From contig CAMXIK010000021.1 of assembly GCA_947243855.1 (NCBI GenBank), positions 1-64,000 on the forward strand: DNA of 64,000 bases, in the 5' to 3' direction. Below, in pieces: positions 1-8,452 of the stretch. Under the pieces are notes generated by a model. That model made no database searches. It was not told the origin of the DNA and saw only the letters and a list, made by a program, of their open reading frames with translations. The stretch is from an uncultured Lachnospiraceae bacterium. GTDB taxonomy: Bacteria; Bacillota; Clostridia; Lachnospirales; Lachnospiraceae. The position numbers and the translations under genes are program-made. Each line of letters starts with the position of its first letter. The stretch's first letter is position 1.

Positions 1-1306
1 TGGGTATCATTTTATCCATGTTTACGGCGCTGATTGTGACGAAGTTTTTGGTTAAAATGATACCCAGCATCAACGTAACGGAAAATCCCTTGATCGTGCC
101 GCTTCCCATAAAGTAGAGCACCAGACCCGCAATCAGGGTGGTGATGTTACCGTCCAAAATAGCGGACAACGCTTTGTTGAAACCGATCTTGATGGCGTTC
201 TCCACGTTCTTGCCCGCAGCAAGCTCCTCCCTGATGCGCGCGAAGATAATTACATTCGCATCCACCGCCATACCCACGGTCAGGATAATACCCGCGATAC
301 CGGGCAGAGTCAATGTCACCTCAAAAGCGTACATCAGAATAACAAGAAGCTCCGTATACAGGCAAAGCGCCAGAGACGCCGCAAAGCCCGCCACATAATA
401 TACCGCAATCATGAAAATAACGACCAGCGCAAACCCTACCGCTGCCGCTTTCAGGCTGGAAGCAATCGCCGCCGAGCCAAGTTGTGCGCCCACCACGTTG
501 GAGCGCAGCTCTTCCAGCTCCAGTTTCAGGCCGCCGATCCGGATGGTGGAAGCAAGCTGCTGCGCCTCTTCCGCCGTGCTCTGTCCCGTGATCACCGCAT
601 TGCCGTCGGTGATGGCCGATAATACATTCGGCACGCTCACCAGTTCACCGTCGTAGTAAATGGCAATGGATTCGCCATTTTCATAGGCCTTAGTTGTCGC
701 CTCCGCAAAGGCCTGTTTCCCCGCTTCATTAAAGGCAAGATCCACCACGTTTTCCCGGTTTCCCATGGAGTCCTCCTGACTCCTCGCACGGGCGCCCTCC
801 ACCTCCGTACCGGTGAGAACGATGGAACCGTCCGCCTGCAATTCCTCAATGCTCTTCGTCAACTGATACTGCGGGATGACGTTTCCCTCGCTGTCGATTC
901 CGTAGCCCATTTCATAGTTGTTATTGCCTTCGCTGTCCGTCTGCGCGATAAAATAGAGACTGCCGGGCTTGCCCAGCTCCTCTAAAATGGCGTTGGCGTC
1001 GGTAACGCCGGGAATCTCGATATTGATCCGGTCGTTTCCTTCCTGATACACCTGCGCTTCCGTGCTGTAACCGTCCACACGCTGCTGCAGCTTATAGATG
1101 GTATCGGCCATATCCTCCTCGCTCGGATTTTCGTCTCCCACCACCTGATAGGTAATGCTGACGCCGCCCGCCAGATCAAGTCCCAGCTTAATGCTTCCCG
1201 CCGCACCAGACTTGTCCGACCCCACGCCGAAAATCGCCGTGTACCCCAAAAGCCCAAGGATCAACACATAAACGATCAGACTGACAACCGCTTTGCTCTT
1301 TTTCAT
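1..1306 (-). CDS. secD: Protein translocase subunit SecD (3' part outside window)
   Basis: SecD of the SecDF complex uses the proton-motive force to help pull secreted proteins through SecYEG. The frame starts with ATG at 1306 and stays open to the left edge, so the C-terminus is missing; about 435 codons are visible. It begins with MKKSKAVVSLIVYVLILGLL, a first membrane helix, followed by the GLDLAGGVSITYQV segment typical of SecD and the extracytoplasmic P1-like region. The conserved LPGIAGIILTVGMAVDANVIIFARIREE region follows, which is the D5-type membrane motif. The start overlaps the scfB stop as ATGA, so translation is probably coupled. Whether SecF is fused to it, as in many Clostridia, lies outside the window. 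Confidence 0.95.
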   Translation of the reverse strand, partial: MKKSKAVVSLIVYVLILGLLGYTAIFGVGSDKSGAAGSIKLGLDLAGGVSITYQVVGDENPSEEDMADTIYKLQQRVDGYSTEAQVYQEGNDRINIEIPGVTDANAILEELGKPGSLYFIAQTDSEGNNNYEMGYGIDSEGNVIPQYQLTKSIEELQADGSIVLTGTEVEGARARSQEDSMGNRENVVDLAFNEAGKQAFAEATTKAYENGESIAIYYDGELVSVPNVLSAITDGNAVITGQSTAEEAQQLASTIRIGGLKLELEELRSNVVGAQLGSAAIASSLKAAAVGFALVVIFMIAVYYVAGFAASLALCLYTELLVILMYAFEVTLTLPGIAGIILTVGMAVDANVIIFARIREELAAGKNVENAIKIGFNKALSAILDGNITTLIAGLVLYFMGSGTIKGFSVTLMLGIILTKNFVTISAVNMDKMIP

Positions 1307-2700
1307 AAATAACTCTCCCTTTCTTCCTCGGCAAGCGCCGCTTTGATCATGATGGCGCATTCTACCCGCTTCCGTTGAAGCTCGCAACCAAGCTCGTAAG
1401 AACCGTTCACGTCGCCGCATTCATGATAGGCGTTAGCCGCACAGCCGCCGCTGCAATAAAATTTGGCGAAACAATCCCTGCACTCCTTTTTGGAGTACAC
1501 ATTGCACGCCTTGAATTTCTCCTGAATATCCTTCCGGACGATCCCGTCGTCCACATTTCCCATAAGAAACTCTTCCTGTCCCACAAACTGATGACAGGGA
1601 TAAAGGTCTCCCCATGGAGTCACTGCAAGATATTCCGTACCGGACCCACAGCCCGACAATCTCTTTGCCACGCAAGGGCCACCTTCTAAATCTATCATAA
1701 AATGAAAGAATTGAAAACCCTTTCCTTCTCTTTTTCTCCTAATATATTCCAAGGCAAGCTTGTCATACTCGGAAAGAAGCTTCGGCACATCCTCCATGCG
1801 AAGCGCGTAGTCTTCCCGTTTATCGGCCACTACCGGCTCCACGGAAATCTGCTCAAAGCCCTCGTTTGCCAGATGAATCACGTCTTCCGAAAAGTCTGTG
1901 TTGTTGCGCGTATAGGTGCCCCGCACATAATAATTCATCTGGTTTCTGCTCTCGGCCGCCTTTTTATACTTCGGTAAAATCTCGTCATAGCTGCCCTGTC
2001 CGCCCCGGTGAGGCCGCATCAGGTCATGAATTTCTTTTCTGCCGTCTATACTCAGCACCAGATTTGACATTTCCCGGTTCACAAAGTCCATCACTTCGTC
2101 GTCGAGCAGCACGCCGTTAGTGGTCAGGGTAAACCGGAATTTCTTATGGTGAGGTTCCTCCAATGATCTGCCGTAGGCCACTAAGTCTTTTACCACCTGC
2201 CAATTCATGAGCGGCTCGCCGCCGAAAAAATCCACCTCCAGATTTACCCGGTTTCCAGAGTTTGCCACCAGAAAATCAAGCGCCTTCTTTCCCACCTCAA
2301 GGCTCATCAACGCCCGTCTGCCGTGATACTCGCCCTCCCCCGCAAAGCAGTATTTGCAGGCCAAATTACAGTCGTGGGCGATGTGCAGGCAAAGCGCTTT
2401 TACCACCGTCTCCCTGTCTTTAAAGCTGTCTATATAATTTTCGTAAATATCCTCTGCAAAGAGCTGTCCGGCCTCTTTCAAAGCCAAAAACTCTTCCGCC
2501 AATTCTTCCGCCTCGGGAAGCGCCACGGAAAGCTCCTTTGCCACCGCCCGCGCAATTTCCTCCTGATTGTTTGTCCCCTGCGCAATCAGCCGCTCCACCA
2601 CGGGAACCGCGTCGTAGGCGGTCTTGTCCATCACATGTACGCTGCCGCTGTTGACGTCCATTACAATATGATATCCATTGTTGGTATATCTGTGTATCAC
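1303..2700 (-). CDS. scfB: SCIFF radical SAM peptide maturase
   Basis: Radical SAM enzyme that forms thioether (sactionine-type) links in the SCIFF peptide encoded just upstream. The radical SAM cluster motif CNLACKYC lies near residue 110. A Cys-rich SPASM region near the C-terminus (CGSGTEY, CHQF, CRDCFAKFYCSGGC, ending near LGCEL) would hold auxiliary Fe-S clusters. I chose the GTG at 2700 because AGGAG sits 7 bases before it and the protein then begins VIHRYTNNGYHIVMDVNSG, as family members do. An upstream ATG at 2775 has no such ribosome site and would add 25 unrelated residues. The length of 465 aa is typical. The stop overlaps the secD start. Confidence 0.95.
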   Translation of the reverse strand: MIHRYTNNGYHIVMDVNSGSVHVMDKTAYDAVPVVERLIAQGTNNQEEIARAVAKELSVALPEAEELAEEFLALKEAGQLFAEDIYENYIDSFKDRETVVKALCLHIAHDCNLACKYCFAGEGEYHGRRALMSLEVGKKALDFLVANSGNRVNLEVDFFGGEPLMNWQVVKDLVAYGRSLEEPHHKKFRFTLTTNGVLLDDEVMDFVNREMSNLVLSIDGRKEIHDLMRPHRGGQGSYDEILPKYKKAAESRNQMNYYVRGTYTRNNTDFSEDVIHLANEGFEQISVEPVVADKREDYALRMEDVPKLLSEYDKLALEYIRRKREGKGFQFFHFMIDLEGGPCVAKRLSGCGSGTEYLAVTPWGDLYPCHQFVGQEEFLMGNVDDGIVRKDIQEKFKACNVYSKKECRDCFAKFYCSGGCAANAYHECGDVNGSYELGCELQRKRVECAIMIKAALAEEERESYL

Positions 2701-2740
2701 AAGTTTTCTCCTTTTATCTCCGTCTTTTGACTCTATGCCT

Positions 2741-2860
2741 GCATAAGCAGACTCGGAATACTCCGTATTCCTCATTCGCGTTGCTCGTCAGAAAGCGTCA
2801 TAGACTGGCCTGCATGCTAGCATGCGTCCTGTCTCTGACGTCTTCTGACTCTGCTTATGC
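2741..2860 (-). repeat. Structured dispersed element, copy 1 (5' of scfB)
   Basis: An imperfect palindromic element of about 120 bp in the scfA-scfB gap. Outer arms GCATAAGCAGA (2741-2751) and TCTGCTTATGC (2850-2860) pair perfectly. Inside are a small hairpin GGAATAC-TCC-GTATTCC (2756-2772), a conserved unpaired block TTCGCGTTGCTCGTC (2775-2789), and a longer hairpin around GCATGCTAGCATGC. A second copy lies at 63306-63425, in the same orientation and also just 5' of a minus-strand gene. Both internal hairpins differ in sequence between the copies but still pair. It could be an RNA element in the leader or a palindromic mobile repeat. Confidence 0.8.
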
Positions 2861-2954
2861 GCGCAAATCGCAGTTCAGGCCCGTCATGCGCCGCATGTCG
2901 AGCCTGCCTCTTTTTCCAGAATTTTATTTCGCTTTCCGCCGTTTTAAAAAACGC

Positions 2955-3098
2955 CTATCTCGCCTTCTCGCAGCTCTGGTTTCCCACCGTGCAGGAAGTC
3001 TTGCAGGCAGACTGGCAAGACGTCTGGCATTCGCCGCAGCCGCCCTTCTTCATGGATTCCTTTAAATCTCTGGTGGATAAGGTCTTAATATGTTTCAT
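2955..3098 (-). CDS. scfA: SCIFF (six-cysteine) ribosomal peptide precursor
   Basis: A 47-residue peptide beginning MKHIKTLSTRDLKE with six cysteines (C21, C24, C28, C32, C36, C43) in the block CGECQTSCQSACKTSC and on to CEKAR. This is the hallmark of the SCIFF family, the substrate of the neighbouring ScfB maturase, whose modified product is widespread in Clostridia and of unsettled function. The start is well supported: AAGGAGG lies 8 bases upstream of ATG at 3098. It is transcribed in the same direction as scfB and secD, with the structured repeat element in the gap between scfA and scfB. Confidence 0.96.
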   Translation of the reverse strand: MKHIKTLSTRDLKESMKKGGCGECQTSCQSACKTSCTVGNQSCEKAR

Positions 3099-3202
3099 AA
3101 AAATGTCCTCCTTATGTAATAAATTGTATTTTCAAATGCTGTAATCCTCCGCAGAGTCTGCGTCCAGTATAACACAGATTCCGCGATACGGGAAGACTTT
3201 TT

Positions 3203-3577
3203 TTAGCTGATCATTCCGCCCAGCATCCCGCTGCCCGCGCACAGGAAAAATACTGTCAGCATATTTCCGGCCACATCCTCAACCCCTTTGTTCACCACAA
3301 GGGAAACGACCGTCAAAATCCCGAAATAGAGAACGCCCATAATGAGTCCCCACAAAAATTTCCGTTTTCCCTCCCGTTTTCCCGCAAGCAGACCCGCCAG
3401 AAAAGTAACCGCAATATAAATTGCAATGATGCAGACGGACACCACTTTTTCCGATATCCCGAACCGGTACAAAATAAAGGCCAGCAGTAAGAGCAGGCCC
3501 GCCGTCAAAATATAAGCGCCGAGCATACATTTAATAATAAATATCGCTTTTCCCATATATAATTCTTTTTTTCCCAT
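3203..3577 (-). CDS. Small membrane protein, TIGR04086 type
   Basis: A 124-residue protein with four predicted membrane helices: KCMLGAYILTAGLLLLLAFI, VSVCIIAIYIAVTFLAGLLAG, LWGLIMGVLYFGILTVVSLV and MLTVFFLCAGSGMLGGMIS. Proteins of this kind (TIGR04086) are commonly found immediately upstream of SCIFF clusters in Clostridia, which fits its place here. The biochemical role is unknown. The start at 3577 is preceded by AAGGGGG with good spacing; an alternative ATG seven codons in is possible. It is divergent from the CNNM/CBS gene. Confidence 0.8.
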   Translation of the reverse strand: MGKKELYMGKAIFIIKCMLGAYILTAGLLLLLAFILYRFGISEKVVSVCIIAIYIAVTFLAGLLAGKREGKRKFLWGLIMGVLYFGILTVVSLVVNKGVEDVAGNMLTVFFLCAGSGMLGGMIS

Positions 3578-3641
3578 GTTTACCCCCTTGTCCTTTTCAC
3601 TCCTCTATCTACCCTATACTTATTCTCCTTTTGATAAAAAC

Positions 3642-3670
3642 TTGACACATTCTTTCGCTTCTAGTAATAT
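3642..3670 (+). promoter_or_regulatory. Sigma-A-type promoter for the CNNM/CBS gene
   Basis: TTGACA at 3642-3647 and TAATAT at 3665-3670 are separated by exactly 17 bases. The start codon at 3760 is about 85 bases beyond the expected transcription start. Confidence 0.75.
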
Positions 3671-3759
3671 TTTCTCTAACAGTTCAGCCATGCTATGCGG
3701 TTTTGCGAATGGCGCGGGCTGAACTATCATCAAAAACATATCAAAAAAATAAGGAGTGA

Positions 3760-5070
3760 ATGATAATTTTGGATACCTCAGGTGTCATACAACTGATTTC
3801 TCTGGCTGTTCTCGTTTTCCTGTCAGCCTTTTTCTCCTCTGCGGAAACCGCTTTTTCCACAGTAAACCGCGTGCGGCTGCGCACTTTGGCCGAGGAGGGC
3901 AACAAGGGGGCCGTCCGCGTGCTTGCCATTTTAGACCAATATGGCAAAATGCTGAGCGCCATTCTGATCGGCAATAACATTGTCAATCTATCCGCTTCTT
4001 CCTTAATGACCACTTTTGCCATCCGTCTCTGGGGCAATAAGGCCGTTGGTTTTGCCACCGGTATTCTGACCCTCGTGATTCTAATGTTTGGCGAGATCGT
4101 TCCTAAAACTTGGGCCATGCAGCGGGCGGAGCCCATCGCGCTCATGTTCAGTCCCATTATCCGGCTGTTGATGCTGCTCCTTACCCCGGTTATCTTTTTA
4201 GTGGATCTGCTCTCTAACTGGATTCTCCGGCTGTTACATATCAGCTCCGAAGGAAATAATTTCCGTATCACGGAAAAAGAACTGAAAACCTATGTGGACG
4301 TCAGCCATGAGGGCGGCGGTATCGAGTCCGAGGAGCGCACTTGGATCTACAATGTGTTTGACTTCGGAGACACCGTGGCAAAGGACATTATGATTCCCCG
4401 CATTCAGATGACCACCGTACCTTTAAGCGCCACCTATCAGGAACTGCTCTCCACCTTCCAGTCCTGCATGTTTACGAGAATCCCAGTCTATGACGACGAT
4501 CCAGATCATATCATCGGTATCGTTAACATCAAAGACTTTATTTTGGTAAAAGATAAGGAAAAATTCAGCCTCAAAAAGATTCTGCGGGAGGCTTACTATA
4601 CTTATGAATATAAGAATGTATCAGATTTGATGATGGAAATACGGGAAAAGTCCTGTACCGTCGCCTTTGTCCTGAGTGAATATGGGGCAACGGTCGGCAT
4701 GATCACCATGGAGGATATGATCGAAGAGCTTGTTGGCGAAATCCGCGACGAGTACGACGCGGACGAAGAAGAACTGATTCAGGAGACGGAGGAAGGACAA
4801 TATCTGGTTGAGGGCGGCATGAAGCTGGACGACATCAACGACGCTCTGGAAATTTCTCTTGACTCCGAAGATTATGATTCTATCGGCGGCCTCATGCTGG
4901 AGCAGCTTGACCGCCTGCCGCAGGATCAGGAGACCATCACGTTGGAAAACGGTATCTCTTTACAGGCCTGCGGCATTCAGGACAACCATATCGTTAAGGT
5001 GCTGATCACCCTTCCGCCTGACGAAGCTTCGCAAGCAGGGGAAGAAGCTCCTGAGGATGCCCAATCATAA
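3760..5070 (+). CDS. Hemolysin C/CorC-type CNNM and CBS domain membrane protein
   Basis: Four-domain family linked to Mg2+/Na+ transport. The N-terminal CNNM (DUF21) region, about residues 1-190, has hydrophobic helices and the SAFFSSAETAFSTVNRVRLR signature. A CBS pair follows, with MIPRIQMTTVPLS and IPVYDDDPDHIIGIVNIKDFIL and then the TVAFVLSEYGATVGMITMEDMIEELVG block. A C-terminal CorC/HlyC domain (about 340-425) contains YDSIGGLMLEQLDRLP. The length of 436 aa is usual. AAGGAG ends only 3 bases before the ATG at 3760, so an in-frame TTG at 3769 could be the start instead. The 3' end overlaps the convergent HAD gene by 65 bases. Confidence 0.9.
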   Translation: MIILDTSGVIQLISLAVLVFLSAFFSSAETAFSTVNRVRLRTLAEEGNKGAVRVLAILDQYGKMLSAILIGNNIVNLSASSLMTTFAIRLWGNKAVGFATGILTLVILMFGEIVPKTWAMQRAEPIALMFSPIIRLLMLLLTPVIFLVDLLSNWILRLLHISSEGNNFRITEKELKTYVDVSHEGGGIESEERTWIYNVFDFGDTVAKDIMIPRIQMTTVPLSATYQELLSTFQSCMFTRIPVYDDDPDHIIGIVNIKDFILVKDKEKFSLKKILREAYYTYEYKNVSDLMMEIREKSCTVAFVLSEYGATVGMITMEDMIEELVGEIRDEYDADEEELIQETEEGQYLVEGGMKLDDINDALEISLDSEDYDSIGGLMLEQLDRLPQDQETITLENGISLQACGIQDNHIVKVLITLPPDEASQAGEEAPEDAQS

Positions 5071-5674
5071 GCTTTTCGTTTGCACCGGCGGCCTTTAGCT
5101 GCCCAGCGGTGCGAAATCCCCATGTCACACTGATACAAGGCAGGGCCGCGTTTTTTGCCGTCTGGATATCCACCTCAGAATCTCCCACGTAAACCGCGCG
5201 GGAATTGTCACAGGAAAGTTCACGAAGCGCCCGGTACACCGTATCGGGCGCCGGTTTTCTCTTCACATCTGCGCTCTCCCCGATCGCCGCCTCCAGATAC
5301 CCTCCGAAATATTTTTCACAAAGCCGTTTAACCGCGCCGTCAAACTTGTTGGAAACCACTGCCATCCGATAACCCTTGTCTTTTAATTTGGCCAAAAGCT
5401 CCATGATTCCCGCGTAGGGATTGGTCTTGTCCTCACAATGCGCGGCGTAATGCTCCTTGAAAGCCGCAAGAACCGCGTCGTAGGAGGGATTCTCCTTTCC
5501 CTGCGGAATGCTTCTCTCAATCAGCTTAGGCGCTCCGTTTCCCACAAAGCTCCGAATCTCTTCAATCGTATGCAGAGGAAAACCAAACTTTTCCATCGCA
5601 TAATTGACGCTGTCCGTCAGGTCTTCCAAGGTATCAAGCAATGTGCCGTCCAAATCAAAAATAATGGTATCCAT
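5006..5674 (-). CDS. HAD-superfamily phosphatase, phosphoglycolate-phosphatase-like
   Basis: Cytosolic HAD phosphatase of 222 aa. Motif I is FDLDGTLLDT, with Asp7 as nucleophile and Asp9 as acid/base. Motif II is VVSNKFD, motif III includes KRKPAPD, and motif IV is GDSEVDIQTAKNA. The cap domain lies between motifs I and II, as in Gph/PpaX-type enzymes. The substrate cannot be read from sequence. It is the last gene of the hisS-aspS-sseB-like operon, 10 bases after the SseB-like stop, with GAGGAG 6 bases before ATG. Its end overlaps the convergent CBS gene. Confidence 0.88.
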   Translation of the reverse strand: MDTIIFDLDGTLLDTLEDLTDSVNYAMEKFGFPLHTIEEIRSFVGNGAPKLIERSIPQGKENPSYDAVLAAFKEHYAAHCEDKTNPYAGIMELLAKLKDKGYRMAVVSNKFDGAVKRLCEKYFGGYLEAAIGESADVKRKPAPDTVYRALRELSCDNSRAVYVGDSEVDIQTAKNAALPCISVTWGFRTAGQLKAAGANEKLMIGHPQELLPLLAKLRQAEG

Positions 5675-5684
5675 TTTCCGCTCC

Positions 5685-6614
5685 TCAGTTCTGCATTACG
5701 AGGTTCATGATCGCTTCGATCTCCGCGCCGTTATCCGGCGCCTGCTCTACCACCTCGTGCACGCCGTCCGCCGTAATCTTCGCGATCATGTTTCCCTCTT
5801 TCGTCTTTTCCAGCGTATAGTACAGAAGCTCCTCCACGTCACGCTTCCACACCGCATAAATCCTGTAACACAAGCCATTCTTTACCGCCTCGTCCGGCAT
5901 GTCCAGACGGGTGAGCTGTATCGTATCCGTAAGGTTTAACGTCATCAGGGAAAAATCCTCCGCGCGGCAGGACGGCTTTTGTCCCTTCGGATAAATCTCT
6001 TCGTAAAAGCCCATGAGAAAACCGCCCTCTTCCTGCTGCAGTTTCTTAAGCCCCTCCTCTTTCTTTTCAAACAGAAATTTTGGCAAAAGCGAAAGCGCCA
6101 TCCTGTTGTGAGCAAGATCCTGAAACTGCTCCTTCGTCACCTGAACAGTTTTGATCTGTCCCGCCGCCTGCCTGCGTTTTTCTGCGATCTCCAAAACCGA
6201 TTTGTTCAAAACCACGATACCAGTAAAGGGATTTACCACAACCTCCGCCACCTTATCCTGATTGGCCGAAACCATGGAAACCACCCCCATAAAAGGCATC
6301 GCCATTAACATGGGACTCTTCTTATCTTCCGGAATCTGCGCAGGCGAGGTAAAGACCGGCAACGCCTGCTCCCCCGTCTCCTTACGGAGCAGACAGGGCA
6401 CAATCTTTGTATCTTTGGAAAACTGCACCGGCTTTCCCGCTTTCAACTGTTCCATAAGCTCCGGGGCAATATCCTTTGGCGGCATGACGGGCACCAGCAC
6501 AATGGACTTCTCCAAAAGTTCCATCACCTTCACATAGCTGTCCCGCTCCTTATCCGCACGAAATGCCGCGATCGCCTCTTCCAGCGCTTTGTTATCAATT
6601 CTCTGCTCCGCCAT
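5685..6614 (-). CDS. SseB-domain protein
   Basis: A 309-residue protein with an SseB N-terminal domain (about residues 1-125). It begins with an acidic helical segment and contains ELMEQLKAGKPVQFSKDTKIVPCLL, TSPAQIPEDK and VVNPFTGIVVLNKSVL. The family name comes from enhanced serine sensitivity in enterobacteria; its molecular job is not settled. The C-terminal half resembles the paired SseB C-terminal region. I chose ATG at 6614 (MAEQRIDNK) because GGAGGA lies just before it. The start overlaps the end of aspS by 20 bases, which implies co-translation. Confidence 0.75.
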   Translation of the reverse strand: MAEQRIDNKALEEAIAAFRADKERDSYVKVMELLEKSIVLVPVMPPKDIAPELMEQLKAGKPVQFSKDTKIVPCLLRKETGEQALPVFTSPAQIPEDKKSPMLMAMPFMGVVSMVSANQDKVAEVVVNPFTGIVVLNKSVLEIAEKRRQAAGQIKTVQVTKEQFQDLAHNRMALSLLPKFLFEKKEEGLKKLQQEEGGFLMGFYEEIYPKGQKPSCRAEDFSLMTLNLTDTIQLTRLDMPDEAVKNGLCYRIYAVWKRDVEELLYYTLEKTKEGNMIAKITADGVHEVVEQAPDNGAEIEAIMNLVMQN

Positions 6615-8403
6615 CGTCTCCTCCATGCCGAATTTCAATCTGCAATTCCTCAAGCTGCTTTTCGTCCACCGCACCCGGCGCCTGCGTCATCAAGCAGGAA
6701 GCGTCCTTGATCTTCGGGAACGCAATTACCTCACGGATGCTGTCCGCATGGGTCAAAAGCATGACAAAACGGTCAAGCCCGTACGCCAGCCCCGCGTGAG
6801 GCGGCACGCCGTACTGAAAGGCGCTTAACAGGAATCCGAACTGCTCCCACGCCTGTTCCTTCGTAAAGCCTAACACCTCGAACATTTTTTCCTGAATATC
6901 GTCCTGATGAATCCTGACGGAACCGCCGCCCAGCTCCACGCCGTTTAGCACGATATCGTAAGCCTTGGCGCGGACCCTTCCCGGATCGGAATCGATATAC
7001 TGCCAGTCCTCCTCCATGGGCATGGTGAAAGGATGGTGCATGGCCATAAAGCGGTTCTCCTCCTCGCTCCACTCCAAAAGCGGGAACTCCACCACCCACA
7101 GGAAATGAAATTTCGACTCGTCGATCAGTCCAAGCTGTTTTCCCAGCTCTACCCGCAGCGCGCCGAGCACGCTGTAAACGATCGTTTTCTTGTCTGCCGC
7201 AAAGAGAAGCAGATCTCCCTTCTCTCCCTGCATGGCTTTCACCAGACTGTCAAGCTCTTCCTCCGTCATGAATTTCGCAAAAGAGGACTTGTAGGAGCCG
7301 TCCTCCTGCACGCTCAAATATGCCAGCCCCTTCGCGCCGTAACCCTTCGCAAAGTCCACCAGCGCGTCGATCTTTTTCCGGGGCATGGCCGCCTGTCCCT
7401 TCACGTTTAAACCGCGGACGGAACCGCCGTTTTCCAAGGCAGAGGTAAACACGCCGAACCCGCAGCCCGCAACCACCTCGGACACATCCGTAAGCTCCAT
7501 GGCAAAGCGGGTGTCCGGCTTGTCGGTGCCGAAACGGTCCATCGCCTCCTGCCATGTCATACGGGGCAGGGGAAGCTGCACGTCCAACCCAATAGACTCC
7601 TTGCAGACATGCGCAATCAACCGCTCATTGACGTCGATCACATCGTCCACATCCACGAAGGACAGCTCCATATCCGCCTGTGTAAATTCCGGCTGTCTGT
7701 CCGCCCGCAGGTCTTCATCCCGAAAGCACTTTGCAATCTGGAAATACCGGTCATATCCGGAGCACATCAAAAGCTGCTTATAAAGCTGCGGCGACTGGGG
7801 CAGCGCATAGAAATTACCGGGGTGCACACGGCTAGGCACCAGATAATCCCGCGCTCCCTCCGGCGTGGATTTACAGAGAATCGGCGTCTCGATCTCCAAG
7901 AAACCTTCCTGTGCCATAAAAGCGCGCATCTCGGAAGCAATCTTGCTCCTGAGGATCAGTTTTTCCTGCAAATCAGGCCTTCTCAAATCCAAATACCGGT
8001 ATTTTAAGCGAATTTCTTCTTTCGTTTTCGAGTCCGCTTCCACCGGGAACGGCGGCGTATCGGACTCGGACAGAATACGCACCTCGGCCGCCCGTACTTC
8101 AATCTCGCCTGTAGCCAGATTTTCATTGACGGCGCCGGAACGCTTTTCCACCTTTCCCACCACGGCGATAACGAACTCGCTCCGCATCTTCTCCGCTTTG
8201 GCAAATGCCTCCGCGCCGCAGTCGTTCTCCTCAAAAATAAGTTGCAAAATACCGGAGCGGTCGCGCAGATCCACAAAAATAATGCCGCCCTTGTTTCTCT
8301 GCTTCTGCACCCACCCCATAACGGTCACTTCCTCACCCACATTCTGTAAGGAAAGCTCCGCGCAGCGGTGCGACCTCTTCCAACCCTTCATTGATTCTGC
8401 CAT
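6595..8403 (-). CDS. aspS: Aspartyl-tRNA synthetase
   Basis: Class II aminoacyl-tRNA synthetase of 602 aa that charges tRNA-Asp (possibly also tRNA-Asn). The N-terminal OB-fold anticodon-binding domain includes VMGWVQKQRNKGGIIFVDLRDRSGILQLIF. Catalytic motif 2 is FRDEDLRADRQPEFTQ and motif 3 is GLAYGLDRFVMLLT. Between them is the bacterial GAD insertion (about residues 290-420). ATG at 8403 is preceded by AGAGG at good spacing; a TTG at 8433 has no ribosome site. It lies 49 bases after hisS, a common pairing in Firmicutes. Confidence 0.97.
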   Translation of the reverse strand: MAESMKGWKRSHRCAELSLQNVGEEVTVMGWVQKQRNKGGIIFVDLRDRSGILQLIFEENDCGAEAFAKAEKMRSEFVIAVVGKVEKRSGAVNENLATGEIEVRAAEVRILSESDTPPFPVEADSKTKEEIRLKYRYLDLRRPDLQEKLILRSKIASEMRAFMAQEGFLEIETPILCKSTPEGARDYLVPSRVHPGNFYALPQSPQLYKQLLMCSGYDRYFQIAKCFRDEDLRADRQPEFTQADMELSFVDVDDVIDVNERLIAHVCKESIGLDVQLPLPRMTWQEAMDRFGTDKPDTRFAMELTDVSEVVAGCGFGVFTSALENGGSVRGLNVKGQAAMPRKKIDALVDFAKGYGAKGLAYLSVQEDGSYKSSFAKFMTEEELDSLVKAMQGEKGDLLLFAADKKTIVYSVLGALRVELGKQLGLIDESKFHFLWVVEFPLLEWSEEENRFMAMHHPFTMPMEEDWQYIDSDPGRVRAKAYDIVLNGVELGGGSVRIHQDDIQEKMFEVLGFTKEQAWEQFGFLLSAFQYGVPPHAGLAYGLDRFVMLLTHADSIREVIAFPKIKDASCLMTQAPGAVDEKQLEELQIEIRHGGDDGGAEN

Positions 8404-8452
8404 GTTAACCTCTTTTCTGAAGCGTTTGCCCAAATCTGTTCAGGCGGCTTCT

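Noticed and set aside
8403-8433. Longer N-terminus for aspS from TTG 8433
   Set aside because: No ribosome site; the ATG at 8403 has AGAGG at good spacing and gives the usual N-terminus.
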